DNA from: Xenophilus sp. L33
GTDB taxonomy: Bacteria > Pseudomonadota > Gammaproteobacteria > Burkholderiales > Burkholderiaceae_C
DNA: 32,833 nucleotides
Assembly: GCF_009765735.1 (NCBI RefSeq)
Contig: NZ_LMUW01000045.1
Location: 3,928 to 36,760, forward strand
Direction: 5' to 3'
Below are positions 8,359 through 15,782 of this stretch, in pieces (position 1 is the first letter of the stretch; every line of letters begins with the position of its first letter). Both the position numbers and the translations under genes were made by a program. Under the pieces are notes generated by a model that ran no database searches, had not been told where the DNA came from, and saw only the letters and a program-made list of their open reading frames with translations.

Positions 8359-9144
8359 TCAGCGGCCCTGGAAGCGCGGCGCGCGCTTCTCGCCGAAAGC
8401 CTGCAGGCCTTCGGCGAAGTCGAAGCTGCGCATGTGCTCGCGCAGCATCACCTGCTCGTGCAGCAGCGCGTCGTCGCGCGTCTTGTCGGCGGCATGGCGT
8501 GCCACCGCCTTCATGCGGCGCAGGGCGCCCGGGCTCTTCTGCGCGATGCGTCCGGCCAGCGCCAGCGCGGCTTCGGCCAGTGCGGCATCCGGATGCACCT
8601 CGCACACCAGGCCGCAGGCCTTCATCTCGGCCGCGCCGAGCGACTGGCCGGTCAGCAGCAGGTACATCGCCATGTTGAGCGGGATCAGCCGCGGCAGGAT
8701 CGCGGCACCGCCGGCACCCGGATAGACGCCGAAGTTGGCATGCGCGTCGGCGATGCTGGCGCTTTCGGCGGCGACCACGAGGTCGGCGCACATCGCCAGC
8801 TCCAGGCCGCCAGCCATGGCCACGCCGTTGAGCGCAGCGACCACCGGCTTGGGGAAGTTGCGAAGTCGACCGTAGACGACGTTGGCGCGATCGAGGAAGT
8901 CGGGCTCGCCCGGCGCCGCCTCGCGGCTGGCCAGCACTTCCTTCAGGTCGGCGCCGGCGCAGAAGGCCGCACCGGCGCCGGTGAGTACTAGCACCCGGAC
9001 CTCGTCGTTGGCGGCCAGTTCGGCCAAGCGGCCGTCGAGCTCGGCGAGCAGCGCCAGGTTGAGCGAATTCATCGCTTTCGGCCGGTTCAGCGTCAAGCGG
9101 GCGACGGGCCCGAAGAGTTCACGGAGCAGCACGGAATCGGTCAT
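8359..9144 (-). CDS. enoyl-CoA hydratase/isomerase family protein
   Basis: This is a 261-residue crotonase-fold protein starting at ATG 9144. The oxyanion-hole segments are FCAGADLKEV (residues 61-70) and NGVAMAGGLELAMCAD. Glu115 matches the first catalytic glutamate of canonical hydratases. The second is replaced by His135 (ADAHANFGVYPGAGG, where rat hydratase has PEILLGTIPGAGG). Family members lacking the second Glu include isomerases, dehalogenases and hydratases of unusual substrates. So simple trans-2-enoyl hydration is likely but not certain. The gene lies 91 nt after the racemase gene and 23 nt before the thiolase, with which it is probably coupled. Confidence 0.88.
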   Translation of the reverse strand: MTDSVLLRELFGPVARLTLNRPKAMNSLNLALLAELDGRLAELAANDEVRVLVLTGAGAAFCAGADLKEVLASREAAPGEPDFLDRANVVYGRLRNFPKPVVAALNGVAMAGGLELAMCADLVVAAESASIADAHANFGVYPGAGGAAILPRLIPLNMAMYLLLTGQSLGAAEMKACGLVCEVHPDAALAEAALALAGRIAQKSPGALRRMKAVARHAADKTRDDALLHEQVMLREHMRSFDFAEGLQAFGEKRAPRFQGR

Positions 9145-9235
9145 GACTTTTCGAGAGTGAGGAAGGTCTCGCCACCTTGCGAAACCCGATCTCTCGATGC
9201 TATTGAGCGGCCGTCGAGGCGACAGGTCATTGCGG

Positions 9236-10387
9236 TCAAAGCGCCGGTCCGGACGATGCGTCGGCGAGCAGCCGGGCGATCTCATCGGCGCCGAAGCCGA
9301 CTTCGCGCAGCAGTTGGGCGCCATGCTCGCCGCGGCGCGCGACCGGACCCGGAACGCCCGAGGGCGTGCGCGAGAAGCGCGGCGCGGGCTCCGCCTGCAG
9401 CACGCCGTCGCGCTCGGCATAGACGCCGCGCGCCGCCATGTGCGGATGGGCCGCCGCCTCGGCCGGCGACAGCACCGGCGAGAAGCAGGCATCGCTGCCT
9501 TCGAGCAGGTCGATCCAGTGTTGGCGCGGCTGCGCGGCGAACAGCTGCGTCAGCCGCTCGCGCAGCCGGCCCCATTGGCGCGGATCGTAGGGACGCGCAA
9601 AGTCCGCGTCTTCGGCCAGTCCCAGCTTGCCGAAGAGCAATTGATTGAATTGCAATTCCAGCGCGCCGATGCTGACGAACAGGCCGTCGCTGCAGGCATA
9701 ACTGCCGTACCAGTGGGGCCCGTCGAGCAGGCCGCGGCCGCGCGCCATCGGCTGCAGGCCGGCGGCATGGGCCGACAGCACCAGGTTCATCAGGTTAGCG
9801 CTGCCGTCGACGATCGCCGCGTCGATGACCTGGCCGGCGCCGCCGCGGCGGGCGTCGAGGATGCCGGCCAGCACGCCCAGGGCGAGGTACAGCGCGCCGC
9901 CCCCGAGGTCGCCGACGAGGGTGGGCGGCGCCATCGGCGGCGTCCCGGCCGCACCCGAGAACCAGAGCGCGCCGGACAGCGCGATGTAGTTGATATCGTG
10001 GCCTGCCGCCTGCGCCAGCGGCCCCTCCTGGCCCCAGCCGGTCATGCGGCCGTAGACCAGCTGCGGCTGGCGCGCCAGGCAGACGTCGGGCCCGAGGCCC
10101 AGCCGCTCCATCACGCCGGGCCGCATGCCCTCGATCAGCGCATCCACCGTGCCCGCCAGTCGCAGCACGGCGTCGATCGCCCGCGGGTCCTTCAGGTCGA
10201 GCGCGATCGAGCGCTTGCCGCGGTGCACGATCGCATGGCGGCCGAGATCATGCGGATTCGGCGCGCCCGATTCGGGCCGCTCCACCAGGATGACCTCGGC
10301 CCCCATGTCGGCCAGCAGCATGCCGCAAAACGGCGCCGGGCCGAGCCCCGCGATCTCGAGAATCCGCACCCCATCCAGAACGCCCAT
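9236..10387 (-). CDS. alpha-methylacyl-CoA racemase (CaiB/BaiF family III)
   Basis: This 383-residue family III CoA-transferase fold protein opens the minus-strand catabolic operon. ATG 10387 follows GGAAG closely. The ATG-less extension to 10417 adds only MQSNQWGGRP. The three catalytic residues of mycobacterial alpha-methylacyl-CoA racemase (His126, Asp156, Glu241) are all present here as His130 (AGHDINY), Asp160 (VGDLGGG) and Glu244 (IGALELQFN). This argues for (2R)/(2S) epimerisation of a 2-methylacyl-CoA rather than CoA transfer, which uses a different Asp. Such a step is needed when the acyl-CoA dehydrogenase accepts only the 2S form. The active-site match is seen directly. The substrate is inference. 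Confidence 0.88.
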   Translation of the reverse strand: MGVLDGVRILEIAGLGPAPFCGMLLADMGAEVILVERPESGAPNPHDLGRHAIVHRGKRSIALDLKDPRAIDAVLRLAGTVDALIEGMRPGVMERLGLGPDVCLARQPQLVYGRMTGWGQEGPLAQAAGHDINYIALSGALWFSGAAGTPPMAPPTLVGDLGGGALYLALGVLAGILDARRGGAGQVIDAAIVDGSANLMNLVLSAHAAGLQPMARGRGLLDGPHWYGSYACSDGLFVSIGALELQFNQLLFGKLGLAEDADFARPYDPRQWGRLRERLTQLFAAQPRQHWIDLLEGSDACFSPVLSPAEAAAHPHMAARGVYAERDGVLQAEPAPRFSRTPSGVPGPVARRGEHGAQLLREVGFGADEIARLLADASSGPAL

Positions 10388-10444
10388 CGGTCTTCCGCCC
10401 CACTGATTCGATTGCAAGGACGCCGGCTGTCGCAGGCGTCGGGC

Positions 10445-10500
10445 AGTCTAGGCAGCGCTATCGGGCGCGGCTTGTCCGCGCCGTCAATTCGTCGGTCAGG
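10445..10500 (-). promoter_or_regulatory. predicted AraC-dependent promoter of the acyl-CoA operon
   Basis: Read on the minus strand from 10500, a 21-nt box with the core GACCGACGAATTGACG is followed, exactly 39 nt from the first base of AATT, by CCTAGACTG. TAGACT (10450-10445) is a plausible -10 hexamer, 57 nt before the racemase ATG. There is no good -35, as expected for an activator-dependent promoter. The same box, spacing and -10 block lie upstream of the sulfatase at 11717-11772. The box contains two GRCGA-like half sites 8 nt apart. Confidence 0.6.
10464..10482. promoter_or_regulatory. perfect 7-bp inverted repeat inside the racemase promoter
   Basis: GGCGCGG, a 5-nt loop (CTTGT) and CCGCGCC form a perfect stem between the AATTGACG box and the predicted -10. 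There is no T-run, so it is unlikely to be a terminator for the regulator gene. It may be an operator for another protein or chance in GC-rich DNA. The matching sulfatase promoter has no such palindrome. Confidence 0.35.
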
Positions 10501-10564
10501 TGGAAGGCAACGCAGCGGCCGCAGCGCCGTCGCAGTGACTTGAGGGCCAGAGGGCCTCAGGGCC

Positions 10565-11629
10565 TCAGGCCGGCACCGTCTTCTCGCCGCTGCGGAACAG
10601 CGTGGGCGAAACGCCCTGCCAGCGCTTGAAGGCGCGGGTGAAGTTGCTGGTGTCGCTGAAGCCTAGCAGGAAGGCGATCTCGGTGATCGACAGCGAGGAC
10701 TGCTGCACGTAGCCGGAGGCCAGCTCGCTGCGGGTGCCGTCCATCAGGTCGTGGAAGCTGGTGTCGCGCTCGGCCAGCTTGAACTGCAGGGTGGTTGGGC
10801 TGACGCACAGCGCGCTGGCCACCGCGTCGCGGGTGCAATTGCCGTTGGGCAGGAACTCGATGATCTTCTGCCGCACCCGGGTCACGATGTCCCCTTTTTC
10901 GAGGCGGGCCAAATAGCTGTTCGACAGCTTGTCGTTGAGCAGGGCCAGTTCCGGGCAGGAGCCGAGCAGCGCGCTGCGCAGGTCGCCCTTCGGCAGGACC
11001 AGCACCGGTGCCGGCTGCGCGAAGGCGACCGGTGCGCGGAACAGCGCCTCGTAAGGGCCGGCGCCCTCGCGCGGCATCGGGTGCGAGAGCGCGACGCGCA
11101 ACGGATTGAAGTCGCTCTTGTAGAGCTGCCGCATCGCCAGCACCACGAAGCCGAGGAAGGCATCCTCGGTCTCGGCGCAGACGTCGACCAGCAGCCGGCA
11201 GCGCAGCTCCAGGCCCTCGTCGGTCTCCGTCACCTTGACCTCGCAGGTCTGCGAAGCGAGCTTGAAATAGCGTTCCAGCCGCAGGCAGAACTCCATCAGG
11301 TTGGCGCTGGCGGCCAGCGCGAAGCCGAGCGCATGCAGGTTCGAGATGTGGATGAAGCGCGCCACCGTGAGGCCCATGTAGGGGCTGTGGGTGACCTCGG
11401 CACTGACGCGGTAGAGCCGGGTCAGGGTGCTGACCGGCAGCCGGCTCATCGGATCGTTGGTCAGGGTCGGCGGAATGCCGGCCGCCTTCAGCACGCGGAC
11501 GCTGTCGACGCCGCTGTGGTCCAGCGCCTTGGCGATGGCCAGGGCATAGCCGCCGATGGTGGTCGGCTCCTGCACAAGGAGGCGGGCGCCCGGAGGGTTG
11601 GGGGACGGGGATGAATCGGCGGTCTGCAT
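10565..11629 (-). CDS. AraC-family transcriptional regulator (arabinose-binding-like N-domain)
   Basis: This 354-residue regulator starts at ATG 11629, with GAGG about 10 nt upstream. Residues about 25-215 match the Arabinose_bd-type effector domain of the OruR/ArgR-like AraC branch (TIGGYALAIAKALDHSGVD, SPYMGLTVARFIHISNLHALG). The C-terminus holds two helix-turn-helix motifs: TRDAVASALCVSPTTLQFKL and SITEIAFLLGFSDTSNFTRA, followed by FKRWQGVSPTLFR. It sits between the two operons, divergent from the sulfatase operon and 177 nt upstream of the racemase operon on its own strand. Both operons carry the same operator-like box, so it is the obvious candidate activator of both. An AATTGGCG copy in its own leader suggests autoregulation. 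Confidence 0.92.
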   Translation of the reverse strand: MQTADSSPSPNPPGARLLVQEPTTIGGYALAIAKALDHSGVDSVRVLKAAGIPPTLTNDPMSRLPVSTLTRLYRVSAEVTHSPYMGLTVARFIHISNLHALGFALAASANLMEFCLRLERYFKLASQTCEVKVTETDEGLELRCRLLVDVCAETEDAFLGFVVLAMRQLYKSDFNPLRVALSHPMPREGAGPYEALFRAPVAFAQPAPVLVLPKGDLRSALLGSCPELALLNDKLSNSYLARLEKGDIVTRVRQKIIEFLPNGNCTRDAVASALCVSPTTLQFKLAERDTSFHDLMDGTRSELASGYVQQSSLSITEIAFLLGFSDTSNFTRAFKRWQGVSPTLFRSGEKTVPA

Positions 11630-11648
11630 CCCGCGATCCTCGCTGCCG

Positions 11649-11656
11649 CGCCAATT
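11649..11656 (-). promoter_or_regulatory. AATTGGCG octamer in the araC leader (possible autoregulatory site)
   Basis: On the minus strand AATTGGCG starts at 11656, about 20 nt before the regulator ATG. It is an exact inverted copy of the octamer in the sulfatase promoter (11728-11735), with 71 nt between the two. Binding here could block the regulator's own transcription. Only the octamer matches. The flanking bases of the 21-nt box do not. Confidence 0.4.
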
Positions 11657-11716
11657 CTTGACAAGGAGGATTGCCCGGAGCGCGCCACGGCGGCGTGACA
11701 CCTGGGCGACATCCGG

Positions 11717-11772
11717 CCAGACCGGCGAATTGGCGACAAAGACAGGCGGCAGCGGCGACCCCTTCCTAGACT
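11717..11772 (+). promoter_or_regulatory. predicted AraC-dependent promoter of the sulfatase operon
   Basis: A box with the core GACCGGCGAATTGGCG begins at 11717 and matches the racemase-operon box at 17 of 21 positions. TAGACT at 11767-11772 is the proposed -10, 39 nt downstream of the first base of AATT, as in the other promoter, and 36 nt before the ATG. GGCGAC direct repeats at 11705, 11732 and 11754 may be half sites. There is no consensus -35. The araC-sulfatase gap (11630-11808) contains nothing else I recognise. Confidence 0.6.
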
Positions 11773-11808
11773 GGCCCTCGCATCGAACCAGAACAACGGG
11801 GACACCGC

Positions 11809-14121
11809 ATGACCGACTCCACCGGCGCCGAACGCGCCGAACTTCCCTTCGCCGCCACGCCCAGCGCCAGCACCGCCGGGCGGACCCTCGGGCAATCCAC
11901 CCACAAGTGGCGGCAGAAGTCCTCGCACCTGCCCGAGGGTGCGCCGAACGTGCTGATCATCATGCTCGACGACGTCGGCTTCGCCCATGCCGATACGGTC
12001 GGCGGCGCAATCCATACGCCGACCCTGAGCCGCATCGCAGACACCGGCCTGCGCTACAACGCCTTCCACACCACCGCCATCTGCTCGGCCACCCGTGCCG
12101 CTCTGCTGACCGGACGCAACCATCACCGGGTGGAGTCGGGCACGATCACCGAATTCGCCAGCGACTTCGACGGCTACACCGGCGAAATCCCGCCGAGTTG
12201 CGCGACCATCCCCGAAGTGCTCAAGCACTACGGCTACGGCTGCGCCGCCTTTGGCAAGTGGCACAACACGCCGGCCACCCAGACCTCCGCCGCCGGCCCC
12301 TTCGACCGCTGGCCCACGGGCTGCGGCTTCGACCACTTCTACGGCTTCATCGCCGCCGAGACCTCGCAATACCAGCCGAGCCTCTACCGCAACACCACGC
12401 CGATCGAGCCGCCTAACGATCCGGCCTACCACCTGAGCGAGGACCTGGCGGCGCAGGCCACGGGCTGGCTGCGCGAGCAGCACGCGCTGGCGCCGGAGAA
12501 GCCCTTCTTCATGTACTGGGCCCCCGGCGCGGTGCATGGCCCGCACCAGGTCTTCAGCGACTGGTCCGACAAGTACAAGGGTCGCTTCGACGGCGGATGG
12601 GACGCCTACCGCGAGCAGGCCTTCGAGCGCCAGAGGGCGATGGGCTGGATCCCGCCCGACAGCCGACTCACGCCGCGCCCCGACACGCTGGCCGCCTGGG
12701 AGTCGCTCCCCGAGGAGGAGAAGAAGTACCAGGCGCGCCTGATGGAGGTCTTTGCCGGCTTCCTGGAGCATGCCGACGTGCAGGCCGGCAAGGTGATCGA
12801 CGAGCTGGAGCGGCTCGGCCTGCGCGACAACACGCTGATCTTCTACGTGCTGTCGGACAACGGCGCCTCGGCCGAAGGCGCCGGCGGCACCATCAACGAG
12901 ATCCTGTCGATCAGCGGCGTGCCGATCCCGTTCGCGCAGCAGATGAAGATTCTCGATGCGCAATACGGCGGCCTGGCCGCGCTGGGCGGCCCGAAGATCT
13001 CGAACATGTACCACGCCGGCTGGGCCTGGGCTGGCGAGAGCCCGTTCCAGGGCACCAAGCTGGTGGCCGGCTACTTCGGGGGCACCCGGGTGCCGATGGC
13101 GGTGTCCTGGCCGAAGCGGATCGCCGCCGATGCCGCGGTGCGCGGCCAGTTCCACCACGTCAACGACATCGCGCCGACGATCTACGAGCTGATCGGCATC
13201 GCGCCGCCGGCCTCGGTGCGCGGCGTGGCGCAGCTGCCGCTGGACGGCGTCAGCCTGGCCTACAGCTTCAGCGAAGCCGAGGCGGCCACGCGCAAGCCCG
13301 CGCAGTATTTCGAGATCTTCGGCAGCCGCGGCATCTATGCCGACGGCTGGATGGCTTCGGTCTTCGGTCCGCGCCTGCCGTGGCTGTCGGCCACCGCGGC
13401 GGCCTTCTCCAATTGGGACCCCGAGAAGGACGTCTGGTCGCTCTACAAGCTGGGCGACGACTACTCGCAGGCGATCGACGTAGCACGCGACCATCCGCAG
13501 AAGCTGGCAGAGCTGCAGCAGAAGTTCGACCAGGAGGCGCGCGCCAATCATGTCTACCCGATCGGCGCCGGCCTCGGCCCGCTGCTAAACCCGGCCGCGC
13601 GCATCGGCACCTCGCGGACCGAATGGCACTTTAATGCCGAGGTGCGGCGGCTGCCGGAGTTCTGCGCGCCGAACCTGCGCGCGCGCAACAACAAGGTGAC
13701 GGTGCTGGCCGAACTGCCGGCGAACGCCCGGGGCGTGCTCTATTCGCTCGGCGGCATCGCCGGCGGGCTGGTGCTCTACCTCGACGACGGCCACCTGCAC
13801 TACGAATACAACTGCTTGAGCGTGGCGCGCACCAAGTTGCGCAGCGATCAGCGCGTGGAGGTGGGCACCCGCCGCCTCGAGCTGGAAACCGTGATGCGAA
13901 GCCCGGCGCCAGGGGCCGCCGCCGACTTCGTGATGCGCATCGACGGAATCGAGGTCGCGCGTGCCACCGCGCCCTTCACCGCGCCGCTGGCCTTCACCGC
14001 CAGCGAGACCTTCGGCGTGGGGCTCAACCTGGGATCGGCGGTGTCGCTCGACTACCTCGACCGCGCGTCCTTCGCCTTCAACGGCTGCATCCACGACGTC
14101 CACGTCGTCTACACACCATGA
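11809..14121 (+). CDS. type I (formylglycine) sulfatase, arylsulfatase family
   Basis: This 770-residue sulfatase hydrolyses a sulfate ester to alcohol or phenol plus sulfate. The metal-binding Asp54-Asp55 lie in IIMLDDVGFAHAD. The formylglycine precursor is Cys92 in ICSATRAALLTGRN, a C-x-A-x-R form of the signature that keeps Cys and Arg. The conserved FGKWH follows. The tail (about 600-770) is a beta-rich domain like that of long AtsA-type arylsulfatases. No signal peptide or membrane segment is visible at the N-terminus, so the enzyme should act in the cytoplasm after substrate import. The start has GGGGA about 7 nt upstream. Its stop overlaps the next ATG by 4 nt. No formylglycine-generating enzyme gene is in the window. 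Confidence 0.93.
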   Translation: MTDSTGAERAELPFAATPSASTAGRTLGQSTHKWRQKSSHLPEGAPNVLIIMLDDVGFAHADTVGGAIHTPTLSRIADTGLRYNAFHTTAICSATRAALLTGRNHHRVESGTITEFASDFDGYTGEIPPSCATIPEVLKHYGYGCAAFGKWHNTPATQTSAAGPFDRWPTGCGFDHFYGFIAAETSQYQPSLYRNTTPIEPPNDPAYHLSEDLAAQATGWLREQHALAPEKPFFMYWAPGAVHGPHQVFSDWSDKYKGRFDGGWDAYREQAFERQRAMGWIPPDSRLTPRPDTLAAWESLPEEEKKYQARLMEVFAGFLEHADVQAGKVIDELERLGLRDNTLIFYVLSDNGASAEGAGGTINEILSISGVPIPFAQQMKILDAQYGGLAALGGPKISNMYHAGWAWAGESPFQGTKLVAGYFGGTRVPMAVSWPKRIAADAAVRGQFHHVNDIAPTIYELIGIAPPASVRGVAQLPLDGVSLAYSFSEAEAATRKPAQYFEIFGSRGIYADGWMASVFGPRLPWLSATAAAFSNWDPEKDVWSLYKLGDDYSQAIDVARDHPQKLAELQQKFDQEARANHVYPIGAGLGPLLNPAARIGTSRTEWHFNAEVRRLPEFCAPNLRARNNKVTVLAELPANARGVLYSLGGIAGGLVLYLDDGHLHYEYNCLSVARTKLRSDQRVEVGTRRLELETVMRSPAPGAAADFVMRIDGIEVARATAPFTAPLAFTASETFGVGLNLGSAVSLDYLDRASFAFNGCIHDVHVVYTP

Positions 14122-15782
14122 CCACAATCAACGACACGGCCGACTACATCGTCATCGGCGGCGGCTCCGCCGGCTGCGTGCTGGCCTCGCGCCTGAGCGA
14201 GGATCCCGCCGTGCAGGTCTGCCTGCTGGAAGCCGGCGGCCCCGACCGCAGCGCGCTGATCCAGTGTCCCTCGGGGCTGGCGGTGGTGCTGCCCTACCCG
14301 ATCTTCAACTGGGCCTTCAAGACCGTGCCCAATGCGGGCCTGAACGGCCGCATCGGCTACCAGCCGCGCGGCAAGGCGCTCGGCGGCTCCAGCTCGATCA
14401 ACGGGATGATGTACATCCGCGGCGACCGCAGCGACTACGACCGCTGGGCCGCTGCCGGCAACACGGGCTGGAGTTATGCCGAGGTGCTGCCCTATTTCCT
14501 CAAGGCCGAGAACAACGAGTTCTGGGGCGATTCGACCTACCACGGCGCCGGCGGCCCGCTCAACGTGGCGGACGTGATGGAGCCCAGCGTTTACACCCGC
14601 GCCTTCGTCGAGGCCGCGGTTCAGGCCGGGCATGCGCCCAATCCGGATTTCAACGGCGAGCGGCTCGAAGGCGTCGGCGTCACCCAATTGACCCAGAAGA
14701 ACGGTGAGCGCTGCAGCGCCGCCAAGGGCTACCTGACGCCACACCTCGGCCGTGGCAACCTGCGGGTTGTCACACGTGCCCGCACCACGCGCATCCTGAT
14801 GGCCGGACGCCGCGCCGTCGGGGTCGAGTACCGCGACGCCGTGGGCACGATCCGCCGGATCTCGGCGCGGCGGGAGGTGCTGTTGTCCGCAGGCGCGCTG
14901 CAGTCGCCGCAAGTGCTGATGCTCTCGGGCATCGGTCCGGCCGACGAGTTGAGGCGCCATGGCATCGACGTGGTGCTCGATGTGCCGGGCGTGGGCCAGA
15001 ACCTGCAGGACCACATCGACGTGGTGCACAGCTACGAGGCGGGTGCGTCGCGCGGCCTGATCGGCCTCTCGCTCGGCGGCGCCTGGAAGGTGCTGCAAGG
15101 CGCCTGGAACTGGGCCCGGTGGCGGCGCGGGCTGCTCACCACCAATTTCGCCGAAGGCAACGGCTTCATCAAGACCCAGCCGGCTCTTGAGGTGCCCGAC
15201 CTGCAGACCGTGTTCGTGGTCGCCAAGCTGATGGACCACGGCCGCAAGATCCTGCTGGGGAGCGGCTACTCGGTGCACGCCTGCATGCTGCGTCCCAAGT
15301 CGCGCGGCTGCGTCTCCCTGGCCAGCGCCGACCCACTGGCGGACCCGAAGATCGAGACCAATTTCCTGGACGACCCCGAAGACCTTGCCTGCCTGGTGCG
15401 CGGCTTCAAGCGGGTGCGCGAGATCATGCGGCAGCCGGCGCTCGCCCGCTTCGGCGGCCGCGAATCGAGAAAATCGGCGCGCGCCCGCAGCGACGCGGAG
15501 ATCGAGCAGTTCATTCGCAACCATGCCGACTGCGCCTACCACCCCGTGGGCACCTGCCGCATGGGCAGCGACGCCATGGCCGTGGTCGACGCGCAGCTGA
15601 AGGTGCACGGCATCGAAGGCTTGCGGGTGGTCGATGCCTCGGTGATGCCCGACCTCGTCTCCGGCAACACCAACGCGCCGACCATCATGATCGCGGAGAA
15701 GGCGGCCGACATGATCAAGGCGGCCGCCATCGCGACGGGAGCGTCCGCATCGATTCGCGCCAAGGCGACCGAGGCCGCATGA
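14118..15782 (+). CDS. GMC-family FAD-dependent alcohol dehydrogenase (choline-dehydrogenase-like)
   Basis: This 554-residue flavoprotein has the N-terminal ADP-binding fold (IVIGGGSAGCVLASRL, residues about 11-26), the GMC signature 1 region (GKALGGSSSINGMMYIRG), signature 2 (GALQSPQVLMLSGIGP), and the C-terminal active-site segment with His475 (YHPVGTCRMG) and Asn519 (SGNTNAPT). It should oxidise an alcohol to the aldehyde, passing electrons to a quinone or cytochrome. Position directly after the sulfatase (ATGA overlap) and before the aldehyde dehydrogenase suggests it takes the alcohol released by desulfation. Despite the similarity to BetA, no betaine genes are nearby, so choline is unlikely to be the substrate. 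Confidence 0.93.
   Translation: MTTINDTADYIVIGGGSAGCVLASRLSEDPAVQVCLLEAGGPDRSALIQCPSGLAVVLPYPIFNWAFKTVPNAGLNGRIGYQPRGKALGGSSSINGMMYIRGDRSDYDRWAAAGNTGWSYAEVLPYFLKAENNEFWGDSTYHGAGGPLNVADVMEPSVYTRAFVEAAVQAGHAPNPDFNGERLEGVGVTQLTQKNGERCSAAKGYLTPHLGRGNLRVVTRARTTRILMAGRRAVGVEYRDAVGTIRRISARREVLLSAGALQSPQVLMLSGIGPADELRRHGIDVVLDVPGVGQNLQDHIDVVHSYEAGASRGLIGLSLGGAWKVLQGAWNWARWRRGLLTTNFAEGNGFIKTQPALEVPDLQTVFVVAKLMDHGRKILLGSGYSVHACMLRPKSRGCVSLASADPLADPKIETNFLDDPEDLACLVRGFKRVREIMRQPALARFGGRESRKSARARSDAEIEQFIRNHADCAYHPVGTCRMGSDAMAVVDAQLKVHGIEGLRVVDASVMPDLVSGNTNAPTIMIAEKAADMIKAAAIATGASASIRAKATEAA

Noticed and set aside
11488..13551. 687-codon minus-strand frame opposite the sulfatase
   Set aside because: It is antisense to a sulfatase with all motifs in place, has an Arg/Gly/Val-rich shadow composition, and shows no domain. 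It is an effect of high GC at third positions.
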